A stretch of 64,000 bases of DNA from an uncultured Parvularculaceae bacterium (GTDB lineage Bacteria; Pseudomonadota; Alphaproteobacteria; Caulobacterales; Parvularculaceae): assembly GCA_947259375.1 (NCBI GenBank), contig CAMYLZ010000025.1, positions 62,001 through 126,000 on the forward strand, in the 5' to 3' direction. The position numbers and the translations under genes are program-made. How positions within the stretch are numbered: position 1 is the first letter of the stretch; each line of letters starts with the position of its first letter. This document shows positions 44,117-52,736 of this stretch, piece by piece. The notes beneath the pieces were generated by a model. It ran no database searches. It was not told the origin of the DNA and worked only from the letters and a program-made list of their open reading frames with translations.

Positions 44117-44881
44117 TTACTTTGCTGGATTTCTGTAGCGATGCACCATGCGATTGGTCTTGCCGCGCAACCCTGTTTCGAACCACACATTCTTGTTGTC
44201 GTCGTCCGAATTGACGTGAATGTCGGCGGCGCCGTCAAACTCAAATCCGGCATTTGTAACATCGGACTTGATGATGGCTTCCGGCGCGCGATGCCAGCTT
44301 GCGCTTTCCGCGCGGGAAGAGCCGGGCGCGGCAGTGTGTTCGATAACTGCGAAAGCGCCGCCGGGTTTCAGCACGCGCTTGACCTCGGCATAGAAATCCA
44401 GTGCGGACTGCGGCGGGCCGTTTTCACCGGTTTCTTCCGAATAGTGTAGGTGATGAATAATGAGCGACAACATCACCATGTCGATGGAATCGTCCGCATA
44501 AGGCAAAGGCGCGCCGCCTTCGGTTATGTCCAATGTAATATTGCCGAACTGGTCGTAATGGGCTTTGAGCGCATCTTTGCGTTCGTCCATGCGCGTGCTT
44601 GCGCGGTTCTGGGCTCGGACTTCGCCGTCAGGGCCCACTGCGCCTGAAAGCACCTCGGTAAAATAGCCGCCGCCGGAGGCGATATCGACGACGCTCATGC
44701 CCGGCTTGACGTCGTAAAAGGCGAGAACTTTGCCAGGCTTGCGATCCTCGTCGCGCGCGCGGTTTTCCTCCGTGCGCAACGGATTGTCGACGGCGCTTTG
44801 AATATGCGCAGGTATTTCGCCTGCAATTGCGGTGGAACAGGCCAGCAATCCGGTGGCTGCTATGACGCTGAATAGTTTCAT
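44117..44881 (-). CDS. Exported class I SAM-dependent methyltransferase
   Basis: A 254-residue protein beginning MKLFSVIAATGLLACSTAIA, a signal peptide or lipoprotein-type leader, followed by a methyltransferase domain: motif I is VVDIASGGGYFTEVLS, the acidic post-I region is DGEVRAQNRAS, and IDMVMLSLIIHHLHY with VLKPGGAFAVIEH follows. Periplasmic methyltransferases of this type occur in alpha- and gammaproteobacteria, though the source of SAM there is puzzling. The start at 44881 is chosen over 45115, which would place the signal peptide internally. The 226-bp gap upstream divides it from a divergent gene. Confidence 0.8.
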   Translation of the reverse strand: MKLFSVIAATGLLACSTAIAGEIPAHIQSAVDNPLRTEENRARDEDRKPGKVLAFYDVKPGMSVVDIASGGGYFTEVLSGAVGPDGEVRAQNRASTRMDERKDALKAHYDQFGNITLDITEGGAPLPYADDSIDMVMLSLIIHHLHYSEETGENGPPQSALDFYAEVKRVLKPGGAFAVIEHTAAPGSSRAESASWHRAPEAIIKSDVTNAGFEFDGAADIHVNSDDDNKNVWFETGLRGKTNRMVHRYRNPAK

Positions 44882-45107
44882 CGATGACCCCTTGTTGAGA
44901 AAAACAGGAGAATTCAGGGCTAACGATATTGGGTAGTGATGCACATCACATGCGTCGACACGAGTTGATTCTAGGATGAACCGTATGGCGCGATCACAAA
45001 TGCGTGCGACAAGCTTCGGCCCCATTTCAGCCACGCCCCGCACGTTTTTCCGCGCAATGATTTGAAAATCGGAGAGATTCTCCGGGACCACAACGTGGGA
45101 GGTCGTC

Positions 45108-45575
45108 ATGGCCATTGCAATCAGAGGTGCAGGAGCGCGTTTCGACGTTAAACCAGCCGGTGAAAATCGCGGCGCTTATGGCGGACCGGCCGCCGGTTTA
45201 TTCGGCATTTCAAAAGACGCCTGCCAGGGCGCTTGCGCGGGCTTCCTTTCGTTGATTGGCGCGACGCATTTGACCGGCGGGACCAGCGCTTTCGGCGTCA
45301 GCGGCAGCAATATCGGTTTCCTCGACAATATCTGGACGACGCTGTCGGCAAACGGCATGGCCGGCCCGGTGGAGCTTTTGGGCGGCGTCGCGTTGTTCCT
45401 CGCCGCGCGGCGGACAATCTCACGGACATTCGGCCTTTTGGCCTTCATCATCTTCGCCGCCGCCATCGCCAATGGGTACACGGTTGCGGACATGCTCTCG
45501 ATGACGTCGGATTTCCTCAAAGGCGCGGCGGGCGTGCTGGAATCAATCCCGGTCGCTGAGGCGCCGGCGGCTTGA
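45108..45575 (+). CDS. Hypothetical membrane protein
   Basis: A 155-residue protein with a Gly-rich hydrophilic start and two or three hydrophobic segments (about residues 45-65, 85-105 and 107-125). Two cysteines occur in DACQGACAGF. No family recognised. GGGAGGTCGTC upstream is a good ribosome-binding site. It precedes the acetyltransferase gene by 59 bp on the same strand. Confidence 0.55.
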   Translation: MAIAIRGAGARFDVKPAGENRGAYGGPAAGLFGISKDACQGACAGFLSLIGATHLTGGTSAFGVSGSNIGFLDNIWTTLSANGMAGPVELLGGVALFLAARRTISRTFGLLAFIIFAAAIANGYTVADMLSMTSDFLKGAAGVLESIPVAEAPAA

Positions 45576-45634
45576 CTAATGGTCTGTTCGGGTCATGCGA
45601 CGGCACGCCGGGAACGGGCTTGCAATTGGACCAT

Positions 45635-46150
45635 ATGGCGCGCGACAACGCGCTAATGACCTTCACGGTGAACGATCAGACACAAGCGGACTGGCCGGAA
45701 GTCTGGCGGGTGTTGGCGCCGGCGTTCCGCGCCGGGCTTTCTTATCCGTTGCCGCGCAATGTCAGCGAAGAAGACGCAAAAGCCTACTGGATCAAGAAAG
45801 ACGGGTATAACGCGGTCGCTCGCGATGACGCAGGCGAGATCGTCGGCGTTTATTATCTGCGCCCGGATCAGGGCGGGCCGGGCGATCACATCTGCAATGC
45901 CGGATATGTGGTTGCCGAATGCGCGCGCGGCAAAGGTTACGCGGTCGCGCTATGCAAGCACTCGCAGGAACAGGCCCGCGCCATGGGCTTTTCGGCGATG
46001 AAGTTCAATCTCGTCGTGGCGAACAACACCGCCGCCGTGCGGGCCTGGACGCGCGCGGGGATGGAGATTATCGGCACGATCCCAAAGGCTTTCCGGATGC
46101 CAGATGGCGAGATTGCAGACGCGTTCATCATGTATCGGGCGCTGGCTTGA
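45635..46150 (+). CDS. GNAT-family N-acetyltransferase
   Basis: An acetyl-CoA-dependent transferase of about 171 residues. The GNAT core is visible as EIVGVYYLRPDQGGPGDHICNAGYVV, the acetyl-CoA loop AECARGKGYAVALCKHSQ, and VVANNTAAVRAWTRAGMEIIGTIP. The substrate is unknown. Starts at 45572 (TTG), 45635 or 45656 (both ATG) are possible; 45635 is a compromise and the domain begins just after 45656. Confidence 0.8.
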   Translation: MARDNALMTFTVNDQTQADWPEVWRVLAPAFRAGLSYPLPRNVSEEDAKAYWIKKDGYNAVARDDAGEIVGVYYLRPDQGGPGDHICNAGYVVAECARGKGYAVALCKHSQEQARAMGFSAMKFNLVVANNTAAVRAWTRAGMEIIGTIPKAFRMPDGEIADAFIMYRALA

Positions 46151-46220
46151 GGCTTGGCCCGCCTTGTAGAATCCCGCCGTGAGCCGCTATAGAGCGCTTT
46201 CACCAATTGAAAGACCCTCC

Positions 46221-47933
46221 ATGGCCCGCATCCTGATCACGTCCGCATTGCCTTACATTAATGGAATCAAGCATTTGGGCAATCTCGTGGGCTCCATGCT
46301 GCCGGCGGATGTTTATGCTCGGTTCCAGCGCCAGCGCGGGAATGAGGTGCTCTATATCTGCGCGACGGACGAGCATGGGACACCGGCGGAGCTCGCCGCC
46401 GCAGCAGCGGGGCAGGGCGTTTCTGACTATTGCGCCGAGCAGCATGAGATCCAGAAGCGGGCGGGCGACGCATTCGGGCTTACCTTCGACCATTTCGGCC
46501 GTTCATCGAACGCGCCCAATCACCGATTGACCCAGCATTTCGCGCATGTGCTCGAAGGCAAGGGCCTGATCGAGGAACGCACCGACAAGCAGGTTTATTC
46601 CGTCGATGACGAGCGCTTCCTGCCGGATCGTTACGTGGAAGGCACATGCCCGCATTGCGATTATGAAAAGGCGCGCGGCGACCAGTGTGACAATTGCGGG
46701 CGGCTGCTCGACCCGACTGACCTAAAAGATCCGTATTCGGCGGTTTCGGGTTCAAAGAATGTAGAAGTGCGCGAGACCCGCCATCTTTATCTCTTGCAGG
46801 CGCAGATGCAGGAGCGCATCGCCGCGTGGCTGGAAAAGAAGACGGCGTTTCCCTCGCTCACCGTTTCGATTGCCAAAAAATGGCTGAAAGAGGGTTTGCG
46901 CGACCGGTCGATCACCCGCGATCTCAAATGGGGCATTCCGGTGGCTTACGAAGGCAAGCCCCGCGAAGGCTTCGAAAACAAGGTGTTCTATGTCTGGTTT
47001 GACGCGCCGATCGAATATATCGCCGCGACCGAAGAATGGGCGCGCGCCAAAGACAAGGGCGATGCATGGGAGCGCTGGTGGCGCACGGACAAGGGCGCTG
47101 ACGATGTCAAATATGTTCAATTCATGGGCAAGGACAATGTGGCGTTTCACACGGTGAGCTTCCCGGCGACGATCCTTGGCTCGGAAGAGCCGTGGAAGAC
47201 GGTGGATGCGCTGAAATCCCTCAACTGGCTCACCTGGTATGGCGGCAAATTTTCGACCAGCCAGAACCGCGGCGTCTTTATGGATCAGGCGCTGGAGCTG
47301 TTGCCGGCGGATTATTGGCGCTGGCATTTGATGGCCAACGCGCCGGAATCCGACGACGCGTCCTTCACGCTTGAACATTTCGCGGGCGTCGTGAACAAGG
47401 ACCTCGCCGACGTGCTCGGCAATTTCGTCAATCGCATTACGCGCTTTTGCAAGGCGCGCTTTGGCGAGGAAGTCCCGGGCGAGGGCGCATATGGCGAGGC
47501 GGAAGCCGCGCTGATCGGGGAGCTCGATCAGCGCATCAAGACGTATACGGAATGCCTTGAGACGATGGAATTCCGCAAGGCGTTCGCCGAGCTGCGCGCC
47601 ATCTGGGTCGCCGGCAATGAATATTTGCAAGTCGCCGCGCCGTGGACCGCGATCAAGCAAGACAAAGAACGCGCGGCCGCCTCGGTGCGTTGCGCCCTCA
47701 ACCTGATCGCACTGTTCGCTGCGTTGTCGCGGCCGGTTATTCCATTCACCGCCGACAAGATGTTCGCGATTTTCGGGCTCGACCCGGATATGGCGTCCGC
47801 CTGGCCCGGTTCCGCCGCCGAGGCGCTTTCTCGCTTCAAAGGCGGAGAGACATTCACGCCGCCCGAGGTCTTGTTCGCCAAGATCGAAGATGATCAGATT
47901 GAAAGCTGGCGCGAACGGTTCGGCGCAGAGTAA
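46221..47933 (+). CDS. metG: Methionyl-tRNA synthetase
   Basis: Class I aminoacyl-tRNA synthetase that charges tRNA-Met, 570 residues. The HIGH-like motif is [11 protein letters not shown] (about residue 15), the zinc knuckle is [17 protein letters not shown], and the KMSKS-like motif is FSTSQNRG (about 350). The anticodon-binding domain follows. It lacks a C-terminal dimerisation domain, as is usual for the shorter form. The ATG at 46221 is preferred over 46179, since [12 protein letters not shown] is the standard start. Confidence 0.95.
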   Translation: MARILITSALPYINGIKHLGNLVGSMLPADVYARFQRQRGNEVLYICATDEHGTPAELAAAAAGQGVSDYCAEQHEIQKRAGDAFGLTFDHFGRSSNAPNHRLTQHFAHVLEGKGLIEERTDKQVYSVDDERFLPDRYVEGTCPHCDYEKARGDQCDNCGRLLDPTDLKDPYSAVSGSKNVEVRETRHLYLLQAQMQERIAAWLEKKTAFPSLTVSIAKKWLKEGLRDRSITRDLKWGIPVAYEGKPREGFENKVFYVWFDAPIEYIAATEEWARAKDKGDAWERWWRTDKGADDVKYVQFMGKDNVAFHTVSFPATILGSEEPWKTVDALKSLNWLTWYGGKFSTSQNRGVFMDQALELLPADYWRWHLMANAPESDDASFTLEHFAGVVNKDLADVLGNFVNRITRFCKARFGEEVPGEGAYGEAEAALIGELDQRIKTYTECLETMEFRKAFAELRAIWVAGNEYLQVAAPWTAIKQDKERAAASVRCALNLIALFAALSRPVIPFTADKMFAIFGLDPDMASAWPGSAAEALSRFKGGETFTPPEVLFAKIEDDQIESWRERFGAE

Positions 47934-47946
47934 AGGGGGCGATGCG

Positions 47947-48384
47947 ATGTTGCGCGTGATTGGGTTGTTGTTGTTGCTTACCGTCGCCTGCGCGCCTGAT
48001 GCGGAGCGCAATGCGCCGATGCCGCCGGCCGGCGACAATGTCGACGTGGTTAGCGGCTTGATGGCGGCGTTCAACGCCCATGATGCCGATGCAATGCGTG
48101 AATTCTGGCATTCAGACGTGACCTGGGTGGAGCTTTCCGGCCAGCAGGCGAGCGTCGTTACCTCATCCGCGGCGCAGCTCCATAATGAGTTGATCGCCTA
48201 TTTTGAATCTTATCCGACCGTTTCGTCGAGCCTTGAGAATATTTCGGTGAACGGCAATTTCGTCACCGCTGTCGAGCGTCCGGTCTGGAAGGAAGGCGGC
48301 GAGCGCCAGAGCCAGTCCTCGATCGTTGTGTATGAAATCATTGACGGCAAGGTGAAACGGTTCTGGTATTTCCCTCCGCAATAG
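47947..48384 (+). CDS. NTF2/SnoaL-like lipoprotein
   Basis: A 145-residue protein with a lipobox (LLTVAC, Cys15) and a SnoaL-like cone fold pattern: VVSGLMAAFNAHDADAMREFW, then DVTWVELSG and strands ending SIVVYEIIDGKVKRFWYF. Such domains act as small-molecule binders or isomerases; the role here is unknown. It lies 13 bp after metG and 12 bp before an SDR gene, so the three may be co-transcribed. Confidence 0.7.
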   Translation: MLRVIGLLLLLTVACAPDAERNAPMPPAGDNVDVVSGLMAAFNAHDADAMREFWHSDVTWVELSGQQASVVTSSAAQLHNELIAYFESYPTVSSSLENISVNGNFVTAVERPVWKEGGERQSQSSIVVYEIIDGKVKRFWYFPPQ

Positions 48385-48396
48385 GGAGCCGATGCT

Positions 48397-49185
48397 ATGA
48401 TGAAAGATCTTTTTTCGCTTGAGGGCCGTACAGCGCTTGTCACCGGCGGCTCGCGCGGTATCGGCAAAATGATTGCGCAAGGCTTTCTGGAGCAGGGCGC
48501 GAAAGTCTACATCACCGCGCGCAAGGCGCCGGCCTGCGACCAGGCGGCGGAAGAGCTCTCGCAATACGGAACCTGCATCTCGCTGCCGCATGACCTTTCA
48601 AGCGTCGCCGGATGCGAGGCGCTAACGGCCGAGCTTACCCAGCATGAAAGCACGCTTGATATTCTCGTCAATAATGCCGGCGCCGCCTGGGGCGCTGATT
48701 TTGATGAATATCCTGAAAGCGGTTGGGACAAGACGATGGATCTCAATGTGAAGTCGCTGTTCTTTCTGACGCAAAAACTGCACGGTCTGATGAAAGCGGC
48801 GGCGAGTGCGGATCGTCCGGGCAAGGTGATCAACATCGCCTCGATCGACGGCATCAAGATCAACCCGTGGGAGACCTATGCATATCAAGCGTCAAAAGCG
48901 GCGGTGATCCATCTCACAAGGCGCATGGCGGCGCGGCTGATCAAGGACGATATTTGCGTTGCCGGCATCGCGCCCGGCGCCTTTGCGTCCGAGATGAACA
49001 AGGCGGCGAAGAATGCGGGCGATGCGGTTGCGAAAATGGTCCCGGCTAATCGCATCGGCCGCGCCAGCGATATGGCCGGCGCGGCGGTGTTTCTCGCCTC
49101 GCGGGCCGGCGACTATGTGGTCGGCGACACGATTGCTGTCGATGGCGGCGTTGCCTATTCCAGCATTGGCGAGGCATGGGGTTAG
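48397..49185 (+). CDS. Short-chain dehydrogenase/reductase (RhlG-like)
   Basis: Classical SDR of 262 residues. The NAD(P) motif is TGGSRGIG (about 17-24), NNAG is present, and the catalytic Tyr-x3-Lys is in YAYQASKAAV. The C-terminal AVDGGVAYSS is typical. By pattern it is close to 3-oxoacyl-ACP reductase/RhlG-type enzymes, but the substrate is unproven. A start at 48400 would also fit. Confidence 0.85.
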   Translation: MMKDLFSLEGRTALVTGGSRGIGKMIAQGFLEQGAKVYITARKAPACDQAAEELSQYGTCISLPHDLSSVAGCEALTAELTQHESTLDILVNNAGAAWGADFDEYPESGWDKTMDLNVKSLFFLTQKLHGLMKAAASADRPGKVINIASIDGIKINPWETYAYQASKAAVIHLTRRMAARLIKDDICVAGIAPGAFASEMNKAAKNAGDAVAKMVPANRIGRASDMAGAAVFLASRAGDYVVGDTIAVDGGVAYSSIGEAWG

Positions 49186-49274
49186 GCAAGGCCGGTGGCC
49201 GCTTGCTGGCTTAGCCGTGCGGACTTATTACAGTCTTGATCCGTGATCGACATTGAACCGCATGCGGCGTCTTG

Positions 49275-49303
49275 GTGGATTCCGGATCAAGCCCGGGGCG
49301 AAA
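49275..49303 (+). repeat. Dispersed repeat fragment
   Basis: TGGATTCCGGATCAAGCCCGG followed by GGCGAAAG, in the gap 49186-49376, resembles the widespread intergenic repeat whose consensus contains GGATTCCGGATCAAG. It lies between convergent genes and has no coding content. No matching second arm was found. Confidence 0.4.
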
Positions 49304-49376
49304 GTAAAGCAAGACAGAGTTCGGAAATGGCGAAAGCCTCGCCGGGCATTGAGCGCGCTGGCGAAGCTTCCGTAAA

Positions 49377-51095
49377 TTACCGCGCTTCTTTCTCCGCCTT
49401 TTTTAGTTCTTCGCGCAACTCTTTGATGATTTTCTTGCGCTGTTCGGCTTCGCGTTTGGCGCTATCTTCCATGCTGGCGATGGCTTTGCGCAACATCTCC
49501 GCGCGCATTTCCGGGTCCGCGTCGTCGCCGGAAAGGCAGATGACTTCCTTGGTGACGAAGCGGTGTTCGTCACCGGCTTCTTCATCGGTCCATTCAAGCA
49601 CCATCGCGCCGGCGCCATCCTCGCCGCTGGAGCATTGCGACATTTCAAAGAATTGTTCGCCGTCATGGGGCATGAAGACCATATTGGCGCCGGCGTCGCC
49701 CTTCATGTCGCCAACAAAGACGGCGCGTTTTTCCATTTCCGCGCCATGCGGATCAGTGTTGAGCATGACAATCTGTTTGTCGCCGCCGAGCCGGTGAACG
49801 AGCGCAAGTCCCTCAAGGTCGTGATCGCCAAGCGCTTTCACGACGACATTTCTTTCGTCCCCATCCTTTCCGACAATCACGACCTTGCCGAGTGCGATGG
49901 GTTCGCCGCCCGCATAGACATTTTCCGAAATGACATTGCCGTCAGCGTCATAGACTTTGACAGTGCTTACCCCGTCCTCTTTGACGATCTCCAGCTTGGC
50001 GGCGCCTTCGACGCCGTCAATCACCAATTGTTCATCGCCATCGACGCTGACAACTTGTACGGACTTTACTTCGCGCTCCATGACGCGCGTGCTGTCCTGG
50101 TCCTTATCCGGCGCAAAGCCGTAGCTGGCCGTCCCGGCAAGACTGGCCGCAGTGATGGCGGCGACAGAAACGGCGCCTGCCGCCAAGCGCAAACGGCTTT
50201 TCTTCTGGTTCTTGAGCAACATTATTCTCTCCTTGACTGGGTGTGCGAGTGATAGTCCGTATGCGGGTGTTGTTGCGCCGTTGCGGATTGATTTCATGAT
50301 CGCCGATGCGTATTCCCCAGCAGCGCCATGGCTGGCGCGGCAGCGCGCCATGACGAACGCGTCGCAAGCGGCTTCCTGATCGGTTCGGAATTTCGCAAAA
50401 GCGGCGTGTGCGAGCGGGTTCGGCCATTGCGCCGCCTGAAAGCCGATTGCGATGAGCGTCGCCGCCATGTCGCCGCGCGCGATATGGGCGATCTCATGGG
50501 CGAGGGCGAGATAGCGCTCGCGCGCCGAATAAGACGTCTCGAACGACAATGGCAGAAAGACCACCGGCCGGAACAGGCCGACGACGCAAGGGCCGGTGTC
50601 GTCATGGCTGATCCACACGCTTGGCGTTCGTTTAAGGCCGAATTGTCGGGCCAGTTCGTTGGCGGTGTCGGAAATCGCAATTGGCGCGGCGTCGGACTGC
50701 GCCATGCGCGCGCGCAGAAATTTGGTTTGGGATTCTAGTTTCAGGCTGAACCAGGCGACCGCGACGGTAATCCAGATAAAAAGGCCAGCGGCGGCGCCGA
50801 GCGATGCAAAGTCGAAAGGCGGCAGCGCGGGCGCTGTCGCGGCGCCGGCAAGACCGGCGTCGAAGACGGTCGTTTCCAGCATCGCGGTTGCGACAGGGGG
50901 CTCGGCGGCCGGTTGCGGAAGGATTTTCAGTTCCGGCAGAAAAAGCCGCAATGCCGGCGCTAACCACAGCGCGTAAGCGGCGTTTGCGCCAAACGCTTTG
51001 GCGACCGGTTTGCGGATGATCAGTATAAGAAAAATAAGCGCGCCGACGGCGAGCGATGTCTCGCCAAGCCATCGAATGAGGTCAATCGCCGTCAC
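49377..51095 (-). CDS. BlaR1/M56-type signal-transducing metalloprotease
   Basis: Membrane protease of the BlaR1/MecR1 family, 572 residues from the GTG at 51095. Membrane segments occur near 15-27 and 98-117. The zinc motif is HEIAH at 200-204, followed by the metal-ligand region QEAACD. One further membrane segment (AAGAVSVAAITAASLAG, about 305-325) leads into an outside domain of about 240 residues that is not the usual penicillin-binding domain: I see no SxxK or KTG. Its C-terminal 60 residues form a charged coiled coil. It overlaps blaI by 14 bp. Confidence 0.85.
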   Translation of the reverse strand: MTAIDLIRWLGETSLAVGALIFLILIIRKPVAKAFGANAAYALWLAPALRLFLPELKILPQPAAEPPVATAMLETTVFDAGLAGAATAPALPPFDFASLGAAAGLFIWITVAVAWFSLKLESQTKFLRARMAQSDAAPIAISDTANELARQFGLKRTPSVWISHDDTGPCVVGLFRPVVFLPLSFETSYSARERYLALAHEIAHIARGDMAATLIAIGFQAAQWPNPLAHAAFAKFRTDQEAACDAFVMARCRASHGAAGEYASAIMKSIRNGATTPAYGLSLAHPVKERIMLLKNQKKSRLRLAAGAVSVAAITAASLAGTASYGFAPDKDQDSTRVMEREVKSVQVVSVDGDEQLVIDGVEGAAKLEIVKEDGVSTVKVYDADGNVISENVYAGGEPIALGKVVIVGKDGDERNVVVKALGDHDLEGLALVHRLGGDKQIVMLNTDPHGAEMEKRAVFVGDMKGDAGANMVFMPHDGEQFFEMSQCSSGEDGAGAMVLEWTDEEAGDEHRFVTKEVICLSGDDADPEMRAEMLRKAIASMEDSAKREAEQRKKIIKELREELKKAEKEAR

Positions 51096-51459
51096 GTTTG
51101 AACTCCTCCAGAATTTTTTCAAGGTCGCGGACGTCTTCGTCGGTGAGGCCTTTGCTTTCCGCCAGATGCGCGACAAGCGGCGCGGCGCGGCCGCCAAATA
51201 GCTGGTCGGCGAGCTTGCGTGCTGCGTGCTGGGCGTGTTCGTCGCGCGAGATCAGGGGGCGGTAAAGATAGCGCCGCCCGTCCGGCTGGTGACTGACCGC
51301 GCCTTTTTCGACCAGTCGGCTGAGCAGCGTTTTGACCGTCTTGAGGCTCCAGCCCGTTTCACGCTCAAGGCGCTCGGCGACGGCCGACGCAGCGACAGGG
51401 TTTTCGTTCCACAGCACGTCCATAACCTGAAATTCGGCTGTGGTGATCCGCTTCGCCAT
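51082..51459 (-). CDS. BlaI/MecI-family transcriptional repressor
   Basis: Winged helix repressor of 125 residues that is cleaved when the partner sensor is activated. Characteristic stretches are ITTAEFQVMDVLW, VAERLERETGWSLKTVKTLLSRLVEKGAV and RRYLYRPLISRDEH. The last region, with LAESKGLTDEDVRDLEKILEEF, dimerises. Its own promoter carries two matching operators (51515-51555), so it is autoregulated. Similar pairs act outside beta-lactam resistance, and no beta-lactamase is near. Confidence 0.92.
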   Translation of the reverse strand: MAKRITTAEFQVMDVLWNENPVAASAVAERLERETGWSLKTVKTLLSRLVEKGAVSHQPDGRRYLYRPLISRDEHAQHAARKLADQLFGGRAAPLVAHLAESKGLTDEDVRDLEKILEEFKRDGD

Positions 51460-51514
51460 CGGTTTTCAGTCCTTTACCGGGGCGCCGGGCCTCTGCGGGA
51501 AGCGGGCGCGCATT

Positions 51515-51530
51515 GACTACAAACGTAGTC
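51515..51530. promoter_or_regulatory. BlaI-type operator 1
   Basis: GACTACAAACGTAGTC is a palindrome of 6-4-6 arms, close to the BlaI/MecI consensus. It lies about 55 bp upstream of the repressor start and borders the -10 box of its promoter. Confidence 0.8.
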
Positions 51531-51557
51531 TATGCGTCGGACTACACCTGTAGTCAA
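51529..51557 (-). promoter_or_regulatory. Probable promoter of the blaI-blaR1 pair
   Basis: Read on the minus strand, TTGACT (51557-51552) and CATAGA (51534-51529) form a -35/-10 pair with 17-nt spacing. The -35 lies inside operator 2 and the -10 overlaps the edge of operator 1, so repressor binding would cover both. Confidence 0.6.
51540..51555. promoter_or_regulatory. BlaI-type operator 2
   Basis: GACTACACCTGTAGTC has the arms GACTAC/GTAGTC and contains the full TACA-N2-TGTA core of BlaI/MecI sites. Its centre is 25 bp from operator 1, so the sites are about 2.4 helical turns apart, a spacing compatible with paired repressor dimers. Confidence 0.85.
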
Positions 51558-51703
51558 TCCCGGCGAGACAAATTGAGCTGTCCGGGCGGTGAATTGCGGT
51601 AGCGGCCTAACGATGGTCGCGGCGCTGGAGGTGGCGCCGCCCGGTTTGCTCCCTTAATGTCAAGGCGTCGGCGAGTTTGATCGCGCCGGGTTGGGAGGAC
51701 GCC

Positions 51704-52675
51704 ATGGCCGCTGCACTACAAACCCCGCTGGGATCGGGCTTCGGGCGAATGACGTCGGCGGCCCAAGCGATCAGCGGGATCGATCTATCCGGTAAAATAG
51801 CGGTCGTCACCGGCGGCGCGTCGGGCATTGGACTGGAGACGGCGCGCGCGCTCCAATCCGCCGGCGCGGAAGTGATCGTGCCGGCGCGCGATGTGTCAAA
51901 AGCAACGGGCGCGCTCAAGGCCGCCGGGATCGCCGCCAGCGTCGTTTCGCTCGACCTCGCCGATCTCGCCAGCGTTTACGAATGCGCTGCTGAAATCAAT
52001 GATGCGCATGACAAGATCGACATTCTGATCAACAACGCTGGAATTATGGCGTGCCCGGAACAGCGCGTCGGGCCAGGCTGGGAGATGCAATTCGCGACCA
52101 ATTATATTGGCCATTTCGTGCTGACAAAAGAGTTGATGCCGTACCTGCTGAACGCCGGCGGCGCGCGCGTCATCTGCCTGTCATCGACTGCGCATAAACG
52201 CGCCGGCGTCGATTTCGACGACATTCATTTCGAAAAAAAGCCCTATGACAAATGGGAGGCTTATGGACAATCAAAGACGGCGGATGCGCTGTTTGCCGTT
52301 GAGCTGAGCCGCCGCCGCAATGCGGATGGCGTCAAAGCGTTTTCCGTCCACCCCGGCGGCATCATGACGCCGCTGCAACGTCACCTTGAGCGCGAGGAGA
52401 TGATCGCGCTTGGCTGGATCGACGAATATGGCGCCCTTTCCGAACAGGCGAGGTCAGTGTTCAAAACGCCGGAGCAGGGCGCGGCGACCAGCATCTGGGC
52501 GGCGACGAGCCCGGTGCTGGACGATCGCGGCGGGGAATATTGCGAAGACTGCGACATCGCCGCTATGGCGGATGAGCATACGCCGCGATGGTCGGGCGTC
52601 GCGCCATGGGCCGTTGATGAAGCGGCGGCGGCGAAGCTGTGGAACGTGACTGAGGATATGGTGCTTTCCGCCTGA
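51704..52675 (+). CDS. Short-chain dehydrogenase, retinol-dehydrogenase-like
   Basis: SDR of 323 residues with TGGASGIGLETARAL (about 37-51), NNAGIM, the catalytic Ser in LSSTAHKRAG and the Tyr-x3-Lys in YGQSKTADALF. The later FSVHPGGIMTPL is typical of the retinol-dehydrogenase-like/WWOX group. The ATG at 51704 follows GGGAGGAC. It faces away from the BlaI operators about 150 bp upstream, so it might also be under BlaI control, but no promoter was found to prove this. Confidence 0.8.
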   Translation: MAAALQTPLGSGFGRMTSAAQAISGIDLSGKIAVVTGGASGIGLETARALQSAGAEVIVPARDVSKATGALKAAGIAASVVSLDLADLASVYECAAEINDAHDKIDILINNAGIMACPEQRVGPGWEMQFATNYIGHFVLTKELMPYLLNAGGARVICLSSTAHKRAGVDFDDIHFEKKPYDKWEAYGQSKTADALFAVELSRRRNADGVKAFSVHPGGIMTPLQRHLEREEMIALGWIDEYGALSEQARSVFKTPEQGAATSIWAATSPVLDDRGGEYCEDCDIAAMADEHTPRWSGVAPWAVDEAAAAKLWNVTEDMVLSA

Positions 52676-52736
52676 GCGGCGTTTATAAAGCTTTTTGAAG
52701 CGGCCAAGACCGCAGTCAGCGAACCAGCGGGGCGTA

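Noticed and set aside
46752-48074. Minus-strand open frame of 440 codons over metG
   Set aside because: metG has the HLGN, zinc and KFSTS motifs on the plus strand; the antisense frame has none.
49186-49376. Small gene between the SDR and the BlaR1-like gene
   Set aside because: Only shadow frames and a repeat fragment are present; there is no plausible start with a ribosome-binding site.
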